A stretch of 64,000 nucleotides of DNA, taken from contig JBJHCV010000009.1 of the NCBI GenBank assembly GCA_050486225.1, forward strand, positions 46,078-110,077. Direction: 5' to 3'. The position numbers and the translations under genes are program-made. Positions 57,896 through 64,000 of this stretch are shown here, piece after piece. Position 1 is the stretch's first letter. Each line of letters begins with the position of its first letter. The notes under the pieces are model-generated. The model was not told where the DNA came from. It worked only from the letters and a program-made list of their open reading frames with translations, and made no database searches. This stretch comes from JBBDIX01 sp050486225. Its GTDB lineage: Bacteria; Actinomycetota; Nitriliruptoria; Nitriliruptorales; Nitriliruptoraceae.

Positions 57896-59101
57896 ATGGA
57901 CCCTGCGCGCTACCTCGACCACGCATCGGTGTGGCCGATCCGGCCACAGGCACGTGCGGCGCTCCACGATGCCGCGGACCTCGGACTCGGCGACCCGGAA
58001 CGCCTCCACGCTCCCGGGCGCCGGGCTCGTGACCTGCTGCTTCGCGCGAGCGAGACCGTGGGTGAGGTGGTCGGTGTCGACCCCGGCGACGTCGTCTGGA
58101 CGTCGGGCGGTACCGAGGCGACGAACCTCGCCGTCGTCGGTCCCGTACGCGCCGCACTACGTTCGGGAGATCCGCGTCGTCACGTCGTCGTGGGTGCCGT
58201 CGAGCACTCGAGTGTGCTCCGCACGGTGCGCGCCCTCGAGCGAGACGGCATCGTGCGCGTGGACGTCGTCCCGGTGGACCGCTCAGGCATCGTCGACCTC
58301 GACGCGATCGAGCGTCTGGTCGGGCCCGACACCCTCGCCGTGCACGTCCAGCACGCGAACCACGAGGTCGGCGCCGTCCAGCCCACCCACGAGGTGGCAC
58401 GCATCGCCCACACCCACGGAGCCGTGCTGCACGTGGACGCGTGCCAGTCGGTCGGACAGTTGGGGTTCACCGCGACACACCTGGGCGCCGACCTCGTGTC
58501 GGCGTCTGCAGCGAAGTTCGGTGGCCCGGTCGGCGTCGGGTTCCTCGCCCTCGGTCCGGATGCACGCGTCGCAGCCCTGCTCGAGGGTGACGACCGCCAA
58601 CGACATCGCCGCGCCGGGCAGGTGGACGTCGCGGCCATCGCTGCGGCCGCGGTGGCACTGCGCGTGGCGACCGACAACCTCGCGGACGAGCACTCGGCAC
58701 GAGAACTCGTGCGTCGCCACCTGCGGGTGCGCCTGGGTGAGGTCCCCGACGTGCAGGTGCACGGACCGCTGGCCGACGCACACCCCGGCATCGTCGCCGT
58801 GAGTGCCCTGTACGTGGACGGTGCGGCACTGACCGCCGAACTCGATGCGCGTGGCTTCGCCGTGCACTCCGGGTCCTCGTGCGCCACGAGCGACCAGCAA
58901 CCGTCCCACGTGCTGGCGGCCATGGAGGCGCTCACGCACGGCCATGTCCGCCTCTCGTTCGGACCCGAGACCTCGGTCGCGGTGGCCGACGAGTTCGTCG
59001 ATGCCTACGTCCAGGTGGTCACCCGGCTTCGCGAGGGGTCGCACACCGGTCAGCGTGACGGCGGCGCCGCTAGCATCGACGGTCACCCGGCCGGCACCTG
59101 A
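57896..59101 (+). CDS. Divergent NifS/IscS-like cysteine desulfurase
   Basis: 401-residue class V PLP enzyme. Kept: TSGGTEATNLAVVG, GAVEHSSVL, HVDACQSVGQLGF, the Schiff-base Lys in SASAAKFGGPVGVGF, and the active Cys in HSGSSCATSDQQPSHVLAAM. Changed: SxHK reads SAAK (His lost), the usual ANNE reads ANHE, and the R.GT.N phosphate-contact segment reads RRAGQVDV. It probably still binds PLP, but activity may differ from standard desulfurases. ATG 57896, weak ribosome site. A C-terminal tail (SHTGQRDGGAAS) is extra. Usp, TusA and an A-type carrier follow. Confidence 0.83.
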   Translation: MDPARYLDHASVWPIRPQARAALHDAADLGLGDPERLHAPGRRARDLLLRASETVGEVVGVDPGDVVWTSGGTEATNLAVVGPVRAALRSGDPRRHVVVGAVEHSSVLRTVRALERDGIVRVDVVPVDRSGIVDLDAIERLVGPDTLAVHVQHANHEVGAVQPTHEVARIAHTHGAVLHVDACQSVGQLGFTATHLGADLVSASAAKFGGPVGVGFLALGPDARVAALLEGDDRQRHRRAGQVDVAAIAAAAVALRVATDNLADEHSARELVRRHLRVRLGEVPDVQVHGPLADAHPGIVAVSALYVDGAALTAELDARGFAVHSGSSCATSDQQPSHVLAAMEALTHGHVRLSFGPETSVAVADEFVDAYVQVVTRLREGSHTGQRDGGAASIDGHPAGT

Positions 59102-59130
59102 CCCGAGGGCCGAGCGAGTCTGGAGGCGTC

Positions 59131-60249
59131 ATGTCCGAGCCCGCGCTCGGTCGTGCTGTGCTCGTCCCCGTGGCGAATCCGACGTCCGTCCGACCGCTGC
59201 TGCACATGGCGGCGCAGATCGCGCGCGCCGACGGCGGACACGTCCGGGTCATCACGATCCTCCCGGAGACCGCGCCCGCCGACGAACACGCGTACACCTG
59301 GCAGGGCCTCGCCGACGCGGAGGCGCTCGCCCCGTCACTCGGCGTGCCCGTGCACGGACGTGTCGTCCACGCGTCGCAGCCTGCGGCGGGTGTGCTCGAC
59401 ACCATGCGCGACAGCGACGTGTCACTGGTCCTGATGGGATGGCGCGGGATCAGTTCCACGACCGACGTGTTCGGGCTGCTGATCGACCGCATCGTCGGGC
59501 ACTCGACCGTTCCTCTGGGCATCGTGAGGCTGGGCACCGCGGATCCCCTGCGGGTGCTGCTTCCGGTGTCGAGCGACCACCTGCTGCCGGGTGGCGGCAC
59601 CGGTCTGCAGTTGGCTGCTGGGCTCGCGCGTCGCCTGGCCGAGGGGCTCCCGGAACCCACGACGATCCTGCGCACAGGATCACTGGAGACCTCGTTGCCC
59701 GATGAGGTGGCGGCACTCGGCAGTCGCGTGCACCACGACCCACGTCGTACCCACCAGGCCGTCGAGGCCTTCGCCAGTCGCGACGACCTCATCGTCGCTG
59801 CGGTGGCTCCCACCGTGTCGGGGCTCCGAGGTGCGACCACCCACCTCGCGTGGGCAGCCCCGGACGCGACCCTGCTGGTCGCCGTGGACGTGGGACCTCA
59901 GAGCGAACCGGGCCTCGCAGGAGCCGTGGAGGACGCGGGTGCCCCGGCACCGGCGAGCACCGCTGAGGAGGCCCACACCGTTCGGATCATGGTGACCGCA
60001 CGCCTGCCCGAGGCCGGAGAGCTGCGTCCCGAGACGTTCGAGAAGGTGCTTCGCGTTGCCGGCACGACGGAGAACGTGATGGCGTGGTGGCCGACTGGTG
60101 ACGACCGCCCGCAACTGACAGCCACGGTCTGCGTGGAGGCGACCGGACCGAACCGTGCGATCGCCGCGATCATGTCGCAGGTCCACGACGCCCCGGAACT
60201 GCGCGGCGCAGAGATCTCCTACGACGTCGAACGACGGGTCGATCGCTGA
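59131..60249 (+). CDS. Universal stress protein family, tandem Usp-like domains
   Basis: 372 residues. First Usp-type fold about 8-135: GRAVLVPVANPTSVRPLLHMAAQIARADGGHVRVITILPE, VLMGWRG, HSTVPLGIVRLG. A second, more divergent copy follows (RVLLPVSSDHLLPGG through DATLLVAVDVG), then a 90-residue C-terminal region of unknown fold (EEAHTVRIMVTARLPEAGELRPETFEKVLRVAGT). The G-2x-G-9x-G(S/T) ATP loop is only partly kept (GWRGISSTTDVFGLLIDRIVGHST). ATG 59131 with GGAGG upstream. Its stop overlaps the tusA ATG. Confidence 0.8.
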   Translation: MSEPALGRAVLVPVANPTSVRPLLHMAAQIARADGGHVRVITILPETAPADEHAYTWQGLADAEALAPSLGVPVHGRVVHASQPAAGVLDTMRDSDVSLVLMGWRGISSTTDVFGLLIDRIVGHSTVPLGIVRLGTADPLRVLLPVSSDHLLPGGGTGLQLAAGLARRLAEGLPEPTTILRTGSLETSLPDEVAALGSRVHHDPRRTHQAVEAFASRDDLIVAAVAPTVSGLRGATTHLAWAAPDATLLVAVDVGPQSEPGLAGAVEDAGAPAPASTAEEAHTVRIMVTARLPEAGELRPETFEKVLRVAGTTENVMAWWPTGDDRPQLTATVCVEATGPNRAIAAIMSQVHDAPELRGAEISYDVERRVDR

Positions 60250-60515
60250 TGGCAGATCACCCCTCGACCACCGGGAGCGTCCCGGACGAGGTGCACGTCG
60301 AGGTCGACGCGTCCGGCCTGGCGTGTCCCCTGCCGGTCATCGAACTTGCTCGTGCGATCGCCGACGCACGGCCCGGCGACGTGGTTGTGCTCACGAGCAC
60401 GGACCCGGCGTCACACGTGGACGTTCCGGTCTGGTGCCGGATGAGACGTCAGGAACTGTGCGCGACACACCACGAGGGTTCGACGTGGCGATTCTGGGTC
60501 CGCAGGCGCGTGTGA
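60249..60515 (+). CDS. tusA: TusA/SirA-family sulfur carrier
   Basis: 88-residue protein with the TusA fold and motif DASGLACPLPVIELARAI, in which the CPxP cysteine carries persulfide sulfur. The next strand VVVLTSTDPASHVDVPVWCR also matches. TusA proteins accept sulfur from a cysteine desulfurase and route it to tRNA modification or cofactors; a desulfurase-like gene lies 1.2 kb upstream in the same direction. The ATG overlaps the Usp stop (TGATG). Confidence 0.9.
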   Translation: MADHPSTTGSVPDEVHVEVDASGLACPLPVIELARAIADARPGDVVVLTSTDPASHVDVPVWCRMRRQELCATHHEGSTWRFWVRRRV

Positions 60516-60537
60516 CCCGTGACTCGGACCTCGGCGA

Positions 60538-60924
60538 TCAGAACGTCGCGCTGTCCCCGCAGGCGCAGGAGCCCTGCGAGTTCGGGTTGTCGATGGAGAA
60601 GCCCGACGCCTCGAGCGACTCCTTCCAGTCGATGACCGCGCCCATGAGGTACGGGGACGACATCTTGTCGATGCGGACCCGCACCCCGTGGTGGGTCTCC
60701 TCGAGGTCTCCCTCGAGTTCGCGGTCGTCGAAGAAGAGCGCGTAGCGGAATCCCGCACAACCCCCGGCCTGCACGGCGACCCGGAGCGCGACGTCGTCGA
60801 CGTCCGGCTGATCCGCGAGGAAACTGCGCACCTTGTCGGCCGCGGTCTCGGTCACGACGAGGGTGCTCCCCGACGTCTCCACGTCCTGCTCGGTCACGGT
60901 GCTTGCGACGGCGTCTGCGCTCAC
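60538..60924 (-). CDS. A-type Fe-S carrier (HesB/IscA/ErpA)
   Basis: 128-residue Fe-S carrier. Conserved cysteines: AGGCAGFRYALFF and the C-terminal SCACGDS (CxC). The HesB core VVTETAADKVRSFLADQPDVDDVALRVAVQAGG precedes them, and SSPYLMGAVIDWKESLEASGFSIDNPNSQGS is typical of ErpA (MGAVIDW, FxxxNPN). GTG 60924 is chosen for AGGAG seven bases upstream; an upstream GTG 54 bases earlier lacks a site. It probably delivers clusters to targets such as the neighbouring NadA. Converges on tusA. Confidence 0.92.
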   Translation of the reverse strand: MSADAVASTVTEQDVETSGSTLVVTETAADKVRSFLADQPDVDDVALRVAVQAGGCAGFRYALFFDDRELEGDLEETHHGVRVRIDKMSSPYLMGAVIDWKESLEASGFSIDNPNSQGSCACGDSATF

Positions 60925-61045
60925 GCGTGTGCTCCTCGACGACTCGGCGTCAGGTGCCGGCCCTTCGACGGCAGACACCTCGACGCCAGTGTATCGAGAC
61001 GTACCGCGCGGTCACGCCCCCCGCCCCGTCCGGGATCCGGATCGA

Positions 61046-62137
61046 TCAGGTGCCCGTCCGCTCCGCAAGACGCGCCGCAGCCATTCGCACGTCTCCTGCC
61101 GGATCCTGACCGGGCCCGCCTGGCGATGCGACCTCCAGGTCGTCGAGACGTGCGGCCCAGGCCTGGTCCGATCCCACGGATCCGACCACGGCCTGCACAC
61201 CACGACCGCGCACCCTCGCGCGTGCGACCACCTCGCCAACGACCTTGCCGTCGAACGACGTCGCGTCCAGCCGACCCTCTCCCGTGACCACCAGGTCCGC
61301 CGCAGCAACGGCCGCGTCGAGCCCCACGAGGCCAGCCACCTCGTCGAGTCCCCTCACCAGGACTCCGCCGATGCCACAGGCCAGTCCGAACCCCAGACCG
61401 CCAGCAGCCCCGGAGCCCGGCTGCGTACGCACGTCCCTGCCCCCTGCGAGATCACGTTCGACGACGTCGGCGAAGCGCTCGAGTGCCTGCTCGAGTTCGA
61501 GCACCGAATCGGCGTCGGCACCCTTCTGGGGGCCGAACACCCGCGGCGCGTCCATCAGGGTCGTGGTCACGTCCGCGAGCAGTCGCACCTCGACGTCGTC
61601 GAATGCGGCGCTCCATCCACGTGACGCGGCCGCGACACCGCCCACGTGACCACCACCGACCTTCAGACCCGACCCGTCGCGTTCCACGAGTCGGAACCCG
61701 AGCCCGCACAGCGCACCGGCACCACCGTCGATGGTCGCGGATCCGCCGAGTCCGACGAGGACTCGACGAGCCCCGGCTGCGCGAGCGGTCTCGACGAGCT
61801 GTCCCACGCCCCACGTCGTCGTCCGCCGTGGATCGCGAAGGTGCGGTTCGAGCAGGGCGAGACCGCACGCGAGGGCCGACTCCACGACGGCAGTGGTTCC
61901 GCCCATGCGCAGGTGGGCGTCGACGGGGTGGCCCAGCGGACCGACGACCTCGACGTCGACCTCGCGCCCCGCGGTGTCACCCAGCGCGTCGAGCAGGCCC
62001 TCCCCCCCGTCCGACAGCGCGAGGACCTCGACCATGTCGTCCGGACGCTCACGGCGCCAGCCCTCGGCGATGGCGTCGCCCGCCTGTCGGGCCGTGAGCG
62101 TGCCACCGAAGCCGTCGACGGCCACGAGGACGCGCAT
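61046..62137 (-). CDS. glxK: Glycerate kinase (type 1)
   Basis: 363-residue kinase of the GarK/GlxK family that phosphorylates D-glycerate. Motifs: VDGFGGTLTARQAGDAIAEGW at the N-terminus, LSDGGEGLLDAL, VGLGGSATIDGGAGALCGLGF (phosphate loop), PRVFGPQKGAD, PGSGAAGGLGFGLA and VTGEGRLDATSFDGK. ATG 62135-62137 with AGGGAG upstream. Product is 2- or 3-phosphoglycerate, feeding glycolysis. Divergent from nadA across a 295-bp gap that holds a large palindrome. Confidence 0.93.
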   Translation of the reverse strand: MRVLVAVDGFGGTLTARQAGDAIAEGWRRERPDDMVEVLALSDGGEGLLDALGDTAGREVDVEVVGPLGHPVDAHLRMGGTTAVVESALACGLALLEPHLRDPRRTTTWGVGQLVETARAAGARRVLVGLGGSATIDGGAGALCGLGFRLVERDGSGLKVGGGHVGGVAAASRGWSAAFDDVEVRLLADVTTTLMDAPRVFGPQKGADADSVLELEQALERFADVVERDLAGGRDVRTQPGSGAAGGLGFGLACGIGGVLVRGLDEVAGLVGLDAAVAAADLVVTGEGRLDATSFDGKVVGEVVARARVRGRGVQAVVGSVGSDQAWAARLDDLEVASPGGPGQDPAGDVRMAAARLAERTGT

Positions 62138-62275
62138 CCGTGCTCCCTGTCTCGCTCGGTCCGGTCGAGAGGCTGCGCCGACACCGCGCGCCCGTGGTGT
62201 CGAGCGCCACCCGAGACGTTAGCGACCTCGATCGGGGGCTCGCCTCGCGGTACCCCCGACACGACGGAGCGGTGC

Positions 62276-62310
62276 TACCATTCGGGTGTTGTGGTCACAG
62301 TGACCACAAC
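62276..62310 (+). promoter_or_regulatory. nadA promoter and 23-bp palindromic operator
   Basis: GTTGTGGTCAC (62288-62298), one central A, and its perfect complement GTGACCACAAC (62300-62310). A TACCAT -10 box at 62276-62281 predicts a start at about 62288, exactly where the palindrome begins, the classic site for a repressor. The 295-bp glxK-nadA gap is otherwise unremarkable. A NAD-pathway repressor (for example an NrtR-like or GntR-type protein) is a guess. Confidence 0.65.
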
Positions 62311-62432
62311 CGGTGCGGCCCTGCGGGACATGCCCCGTGACCCGCCCGAGACGCACCCGCGTCGACCCCGGCTCCTCCCGTTCGACCTCGCCCCTGCGTG
62401 GACCACTCCCGCCGCCACCGACAGGATGCCTC

Positions 62433-63716
62433 GTGACGACCCCCCCTGCGGCCGCCCGCGTGACCACCGGCACCGGCGGCCCGACGATCCCCCTGGGTTC
62501 ACCGCTCCTGCTGCTCGGCCGAGGCGCCGACCCGGCGACCGAGCGTGGCGTCGTGTGCCCGGGAGACCTCCCGGCGCCGGACGATCCGACCCTCACCGAG
62601 CGCGCACGGACGGCGCGGGCCGCGCTGGGCGACCGGGTCATCGTGCTGGGCCATCACTACCAGCGCGACCAGGTCATCGAGTTCGCCGACGTGCGCGGGG
62701 ACTCGTTCGAGCTGTCGCGGCGCGCGTCGACGGCCGAGGCCCCGTACATCGTCTTCTGTGGCGTCCACTTCATGGCCGAGTCCGCGTCCATCCTCGGTCG
62801 TCCCGACCAGACCGTGATCCTTCCCGACCTCGCCGCCGGGTGTTCGATGGCCGACATGGCCGAGGAACGCCAGCTCGTCGACGCGTGGAGCCGGCTCGAG
62901 CGCGCTGGGGTGGCGGACACCACGGTGCCACTGACCTACATGAACTCCACGGCGGCGATCAAGGCCTTCTGTGGCGCGCACGGAGGTGCGACCTGCACGT
63001 CGTCCAACGCGGCGCGCGCCATGGCCTGGTCCTTCGAGGAGGCGCTCGACGGTTCGGGCGGAGAACGGGTGCTCTTCCTGCCGGACCAGCACCTCGGACG
63101 CAACACCGCGGTGCTCGGCATGGGCATGGACCTGGACGACTGCGTCGTGTACGACCCGTGGCAGCCGGACGGCGGACTGACCGATCAGCAGGTCCGAGAC
63201 GCGCGGGTCCTGTTGTGGAAGGGCCACTGCTCCGTCCACGCCAGGTTCCAGCCCGAGATGGTCGACCGCGTACGTGCCGAGGTCCCCGGTGTCGAGGTGC
63301 TCGTGCACCCCGAGTGCCGCCACGAGGTCGTCACACGGGCCGACCGCATCGGTTCCACGAACCAGATCATCCAGTGGGTCGAACAGGCCGCACCGGGGGC
63401 TCGGATCGCGATCGCCACCGAACTCAACCTCGTGCGTCGACTCGCGGACGAGCACCCCGATCGTGAGATCGTCTTCCTCGACGACACGGTCTGCTTCTGC
63501 GCGACGATGAACCGCATCGACCTGCCGCACCTCGTGTGGGTCCTCGAGGCACTGGTGGACGGGGAGGTCGTCAACGAGGTCCGGGTCGACGACGCAACGC
63601 GGGCCGACGCGCGGATCGCGCTCCAGCGGATGCTCGATCTGCCGGGCGCCGGGTCACTGGCCCCGTCGTCGGTGGGTACTGACGTGCCGTCGCAGGCGCA
63701 GGTCCCTGTCGGCTAG
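62433..63716 (+). CDS. nadA: Quinolinate synthase
   Basis: 427-residue 4Fe-4S enzyme that condenses iminoaspartate with dihydroxyacetone phosphate in NAD synthesis. Landmarks: VIVLGHHYQRDQVIEFADVRGDSFELSR, IVFCGVHFMAESA (first cluster Cys), PDLAAGCSMADMAE, YMNSTAAIKAFCG, LPDQHLGRN, LLWKGHCSVH, LVHPECRHEVV, GSTNQIIQWV and CFCATMN. GTG 62433 has AGGA six bases upstream. No nadB or nadC follows in the window. The enzyme needs the cluster supply offered by the suf operon and A-type carrier. Confidence 0.95.
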   Translation: MTTPPAAARVTTGTGGPTIPLGSPLLLLGRGADPATERGVVCPGDLPAPDDPTLTERARTARAALGDRVIVLGHHYQRDQVIEFADVRGDSFELSRRASTAEAPYIVFCGVHFMAESASILGRPDQTVILPDLAAGCSMADMAEERQLVDAWSRLERAGVADTTVPLTYMNSTAAIKAFCGAHGGATCTSSNAARAMAWSFEEALDGSGGERVLFLPDQHLGRNTAVLGMGMDLDDCVVYDPWQPDGGLTDQQVRDARVLLWKGHCSVHARFQPEMVDRVRAEVPGVEVLVHPECRHEVVTRADRIGSTNQIIQWVEQAAPGARIAIATELNLVRRLADEHPDREIVFLDDTVCFCATMNRIDLPHLVWVLEALVDGEVVNEVRVDDATRADARIALQRMLDLPGAGSLAPSSVGTDVPSQAQVPVG

Positions 63717-63806
63717 CCTCGGTGCGGTGCATTCGATTGCTCGCCGCGGCCCTGCACAACGCACCCGTTCGCGGTGATCCGAGTCCCACCCGAGGAGTCG
63801 TACGTC

Positions 63807-64000
63807 GTGGCCGAGATCCAGCTGCCCCAGCTCGGTGAGTCCGTCGCAGAGGGGATCATCACCCGTTGGCTCGTCGAGGTCGGTGACGAGGTCACCGTCG
63901 ACCAGCCGATCGTGGAGATCTCCACCGACAAGGTCGACACGGAGGTCCCCTCCCCGGTCGCCGGCACGGTCACCGACATCCGGTTCGCCGTCGACGACAC
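63807..64000 (+). CDS. Dihydrolipoamide acyltransferase (E2), lipoyl domain, partial
   Basis: The first 64 codons only; the gene runs off the window. They encode a lipoyl domain: AEIQLPQLGESVAEGIITRWLVEVGDEVTVDQPIVEISTDKVDTEVPSPVAG, of which the key segments are LGESVAEG, VGDEV and STDKVDTE, the Lys being the lipoylation site. GTG 63807 has GAGGAG nine bases upstream. The opening fits SucB (2-oxoglutarate) or branched-chain/pyruvate E2; ESVAEG is common in SucB. It is too short to choose. Confidence 0.9.
   Translation, partial: MAEIQLPQLGESVAEGIITRWLVEVGDEVTVDQPIVEISTDKVDTEVPSPVAGTVTDIRFAVDD

Noticed and set aside
61646..63466. 606-codon open frame on the plus strand over glxK and nadA
   Set aside because: Overlaps nadA in another frame and runs antisense to glxK; Arg-rich low-complexity product.
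1..64000. tRNA genes, CRISPR arrays, insertion sequences, prophage
   Set aside because: No cloverleaf with GGTTCGA-type loops, no regularly spaced repeats, and no transposase or integrase products were seen on either strand.

Overview
This 64 kb window is a dense, GC-rich stretch of chromosome (about 70% G+C by eye) from an actinobacterium. It has frequent GTG starts and some TTG starts, many 4-bp start/stop overlaps, and short intergenic gaps; none reaches 300 bp. Lineage markers include a SufR-led Suf operon with SufU and SufT, ClpS with DUF2017, an LLM-class (probably F420-dependent) oxidoreductase, a DevR/DevS-type regulator pair, a DnaQ-UvrC fusion and MoeZ. Having Aat and NadA, and a Rieske protein inside the suf operon, fits a deep-branching class (Nitriliruptoria or Acidimicrobiia-like) better than Mycobacterium or Streptomyces, but that placement is inference. 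I saw no tRNA, rRNA, CRISPR array, insertion sequence or prophage. The region reads as core chromosome, not an island.

Layout. 0-5.7 kb: end of an aminotransferase gene, ahcY, aat, a 5'-3' exonuclease and murJ. 5.7-10.2 kb: a long minus-strand run reading RecB-like nuclease, SRPBCC protein, coiled-coil protein, MbcA/ParS-like protein, cold-shock-domain protein, ClpS, DUF2017 and LLM oxidoreductase. 10.2-14.6 kb: a ClpP paralogue, a NYN/OST-HTH protein, an MFS transporter, a DsbA-fold protein and an SRPBCC protein. 14.6-19 kb: a DevS-like sensor kinase that keeps the haem histidine, a divergent DevR-like regulator, a PPOX flavoprotein, and a multicopper oxidase carrying an extra N-terminal cupredoxin. 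19-25 kb: a secreted lipase, then a TPP riboswitch leading thiN-thiB-thiP-thiQ. 25-34.2 kb: OsmC, MoeZ and the suf operon (sufR-B-D-Rieske-C-S-U-T) with a SufR-type operator over its promoter. 34.2-40.6 kb: a transglutaminase/alpha-E/ATP-grasp cassette joined to recD2 and a membrane protein. 40.6-47.7 kb: a saccharopine-dehydrogenase-like enzyme, YqeY, TlpA-HisC-GroES-like, then a split Fe(III)-type ABC transporter with an IdeR-like box. 47.9-52.9 kb: a small unknown protein coupled to an MpaB-family oxygenase, CspA, a membrane-anchored EEP phosphoesterase and a YacP-type NYN nuclease. 52.9-64 kb: MutM, DnaQ-UvrC, CsaA, TrpD, an orphan receiver, a divergent cysteine desulfurase, a Usp protein, TusA, an A-type Fe-S carrier, glycerate kinase, NadA, and the start of a lipoyl E2 gene.

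How it fits together. Iron-sulfur and sulfur chemistry recurs throughout: Suf, a Rieske protein, MoeZ, a second cysteine desulfurase, TusA, an A-type carrier, NadA and a nuclease with a likely Fe-S cluster, plus an iron-controlled transporter. The best-supported regulatory elements are the TPP riboswitch, whose P1 3' strand contains the thiN Shine-Dalgarno; the CAAC-N6-GTTG SufR operator; an IdeR/DtxR-like box between divergent promoters; a 23-bp perfect palindrome at the predicted nadA start site; and a palindrome over divergent aat/exonuclease promoters. Three genes show a TANNNT box exactly six bases before ATG, which predicts leaderless transcripts.
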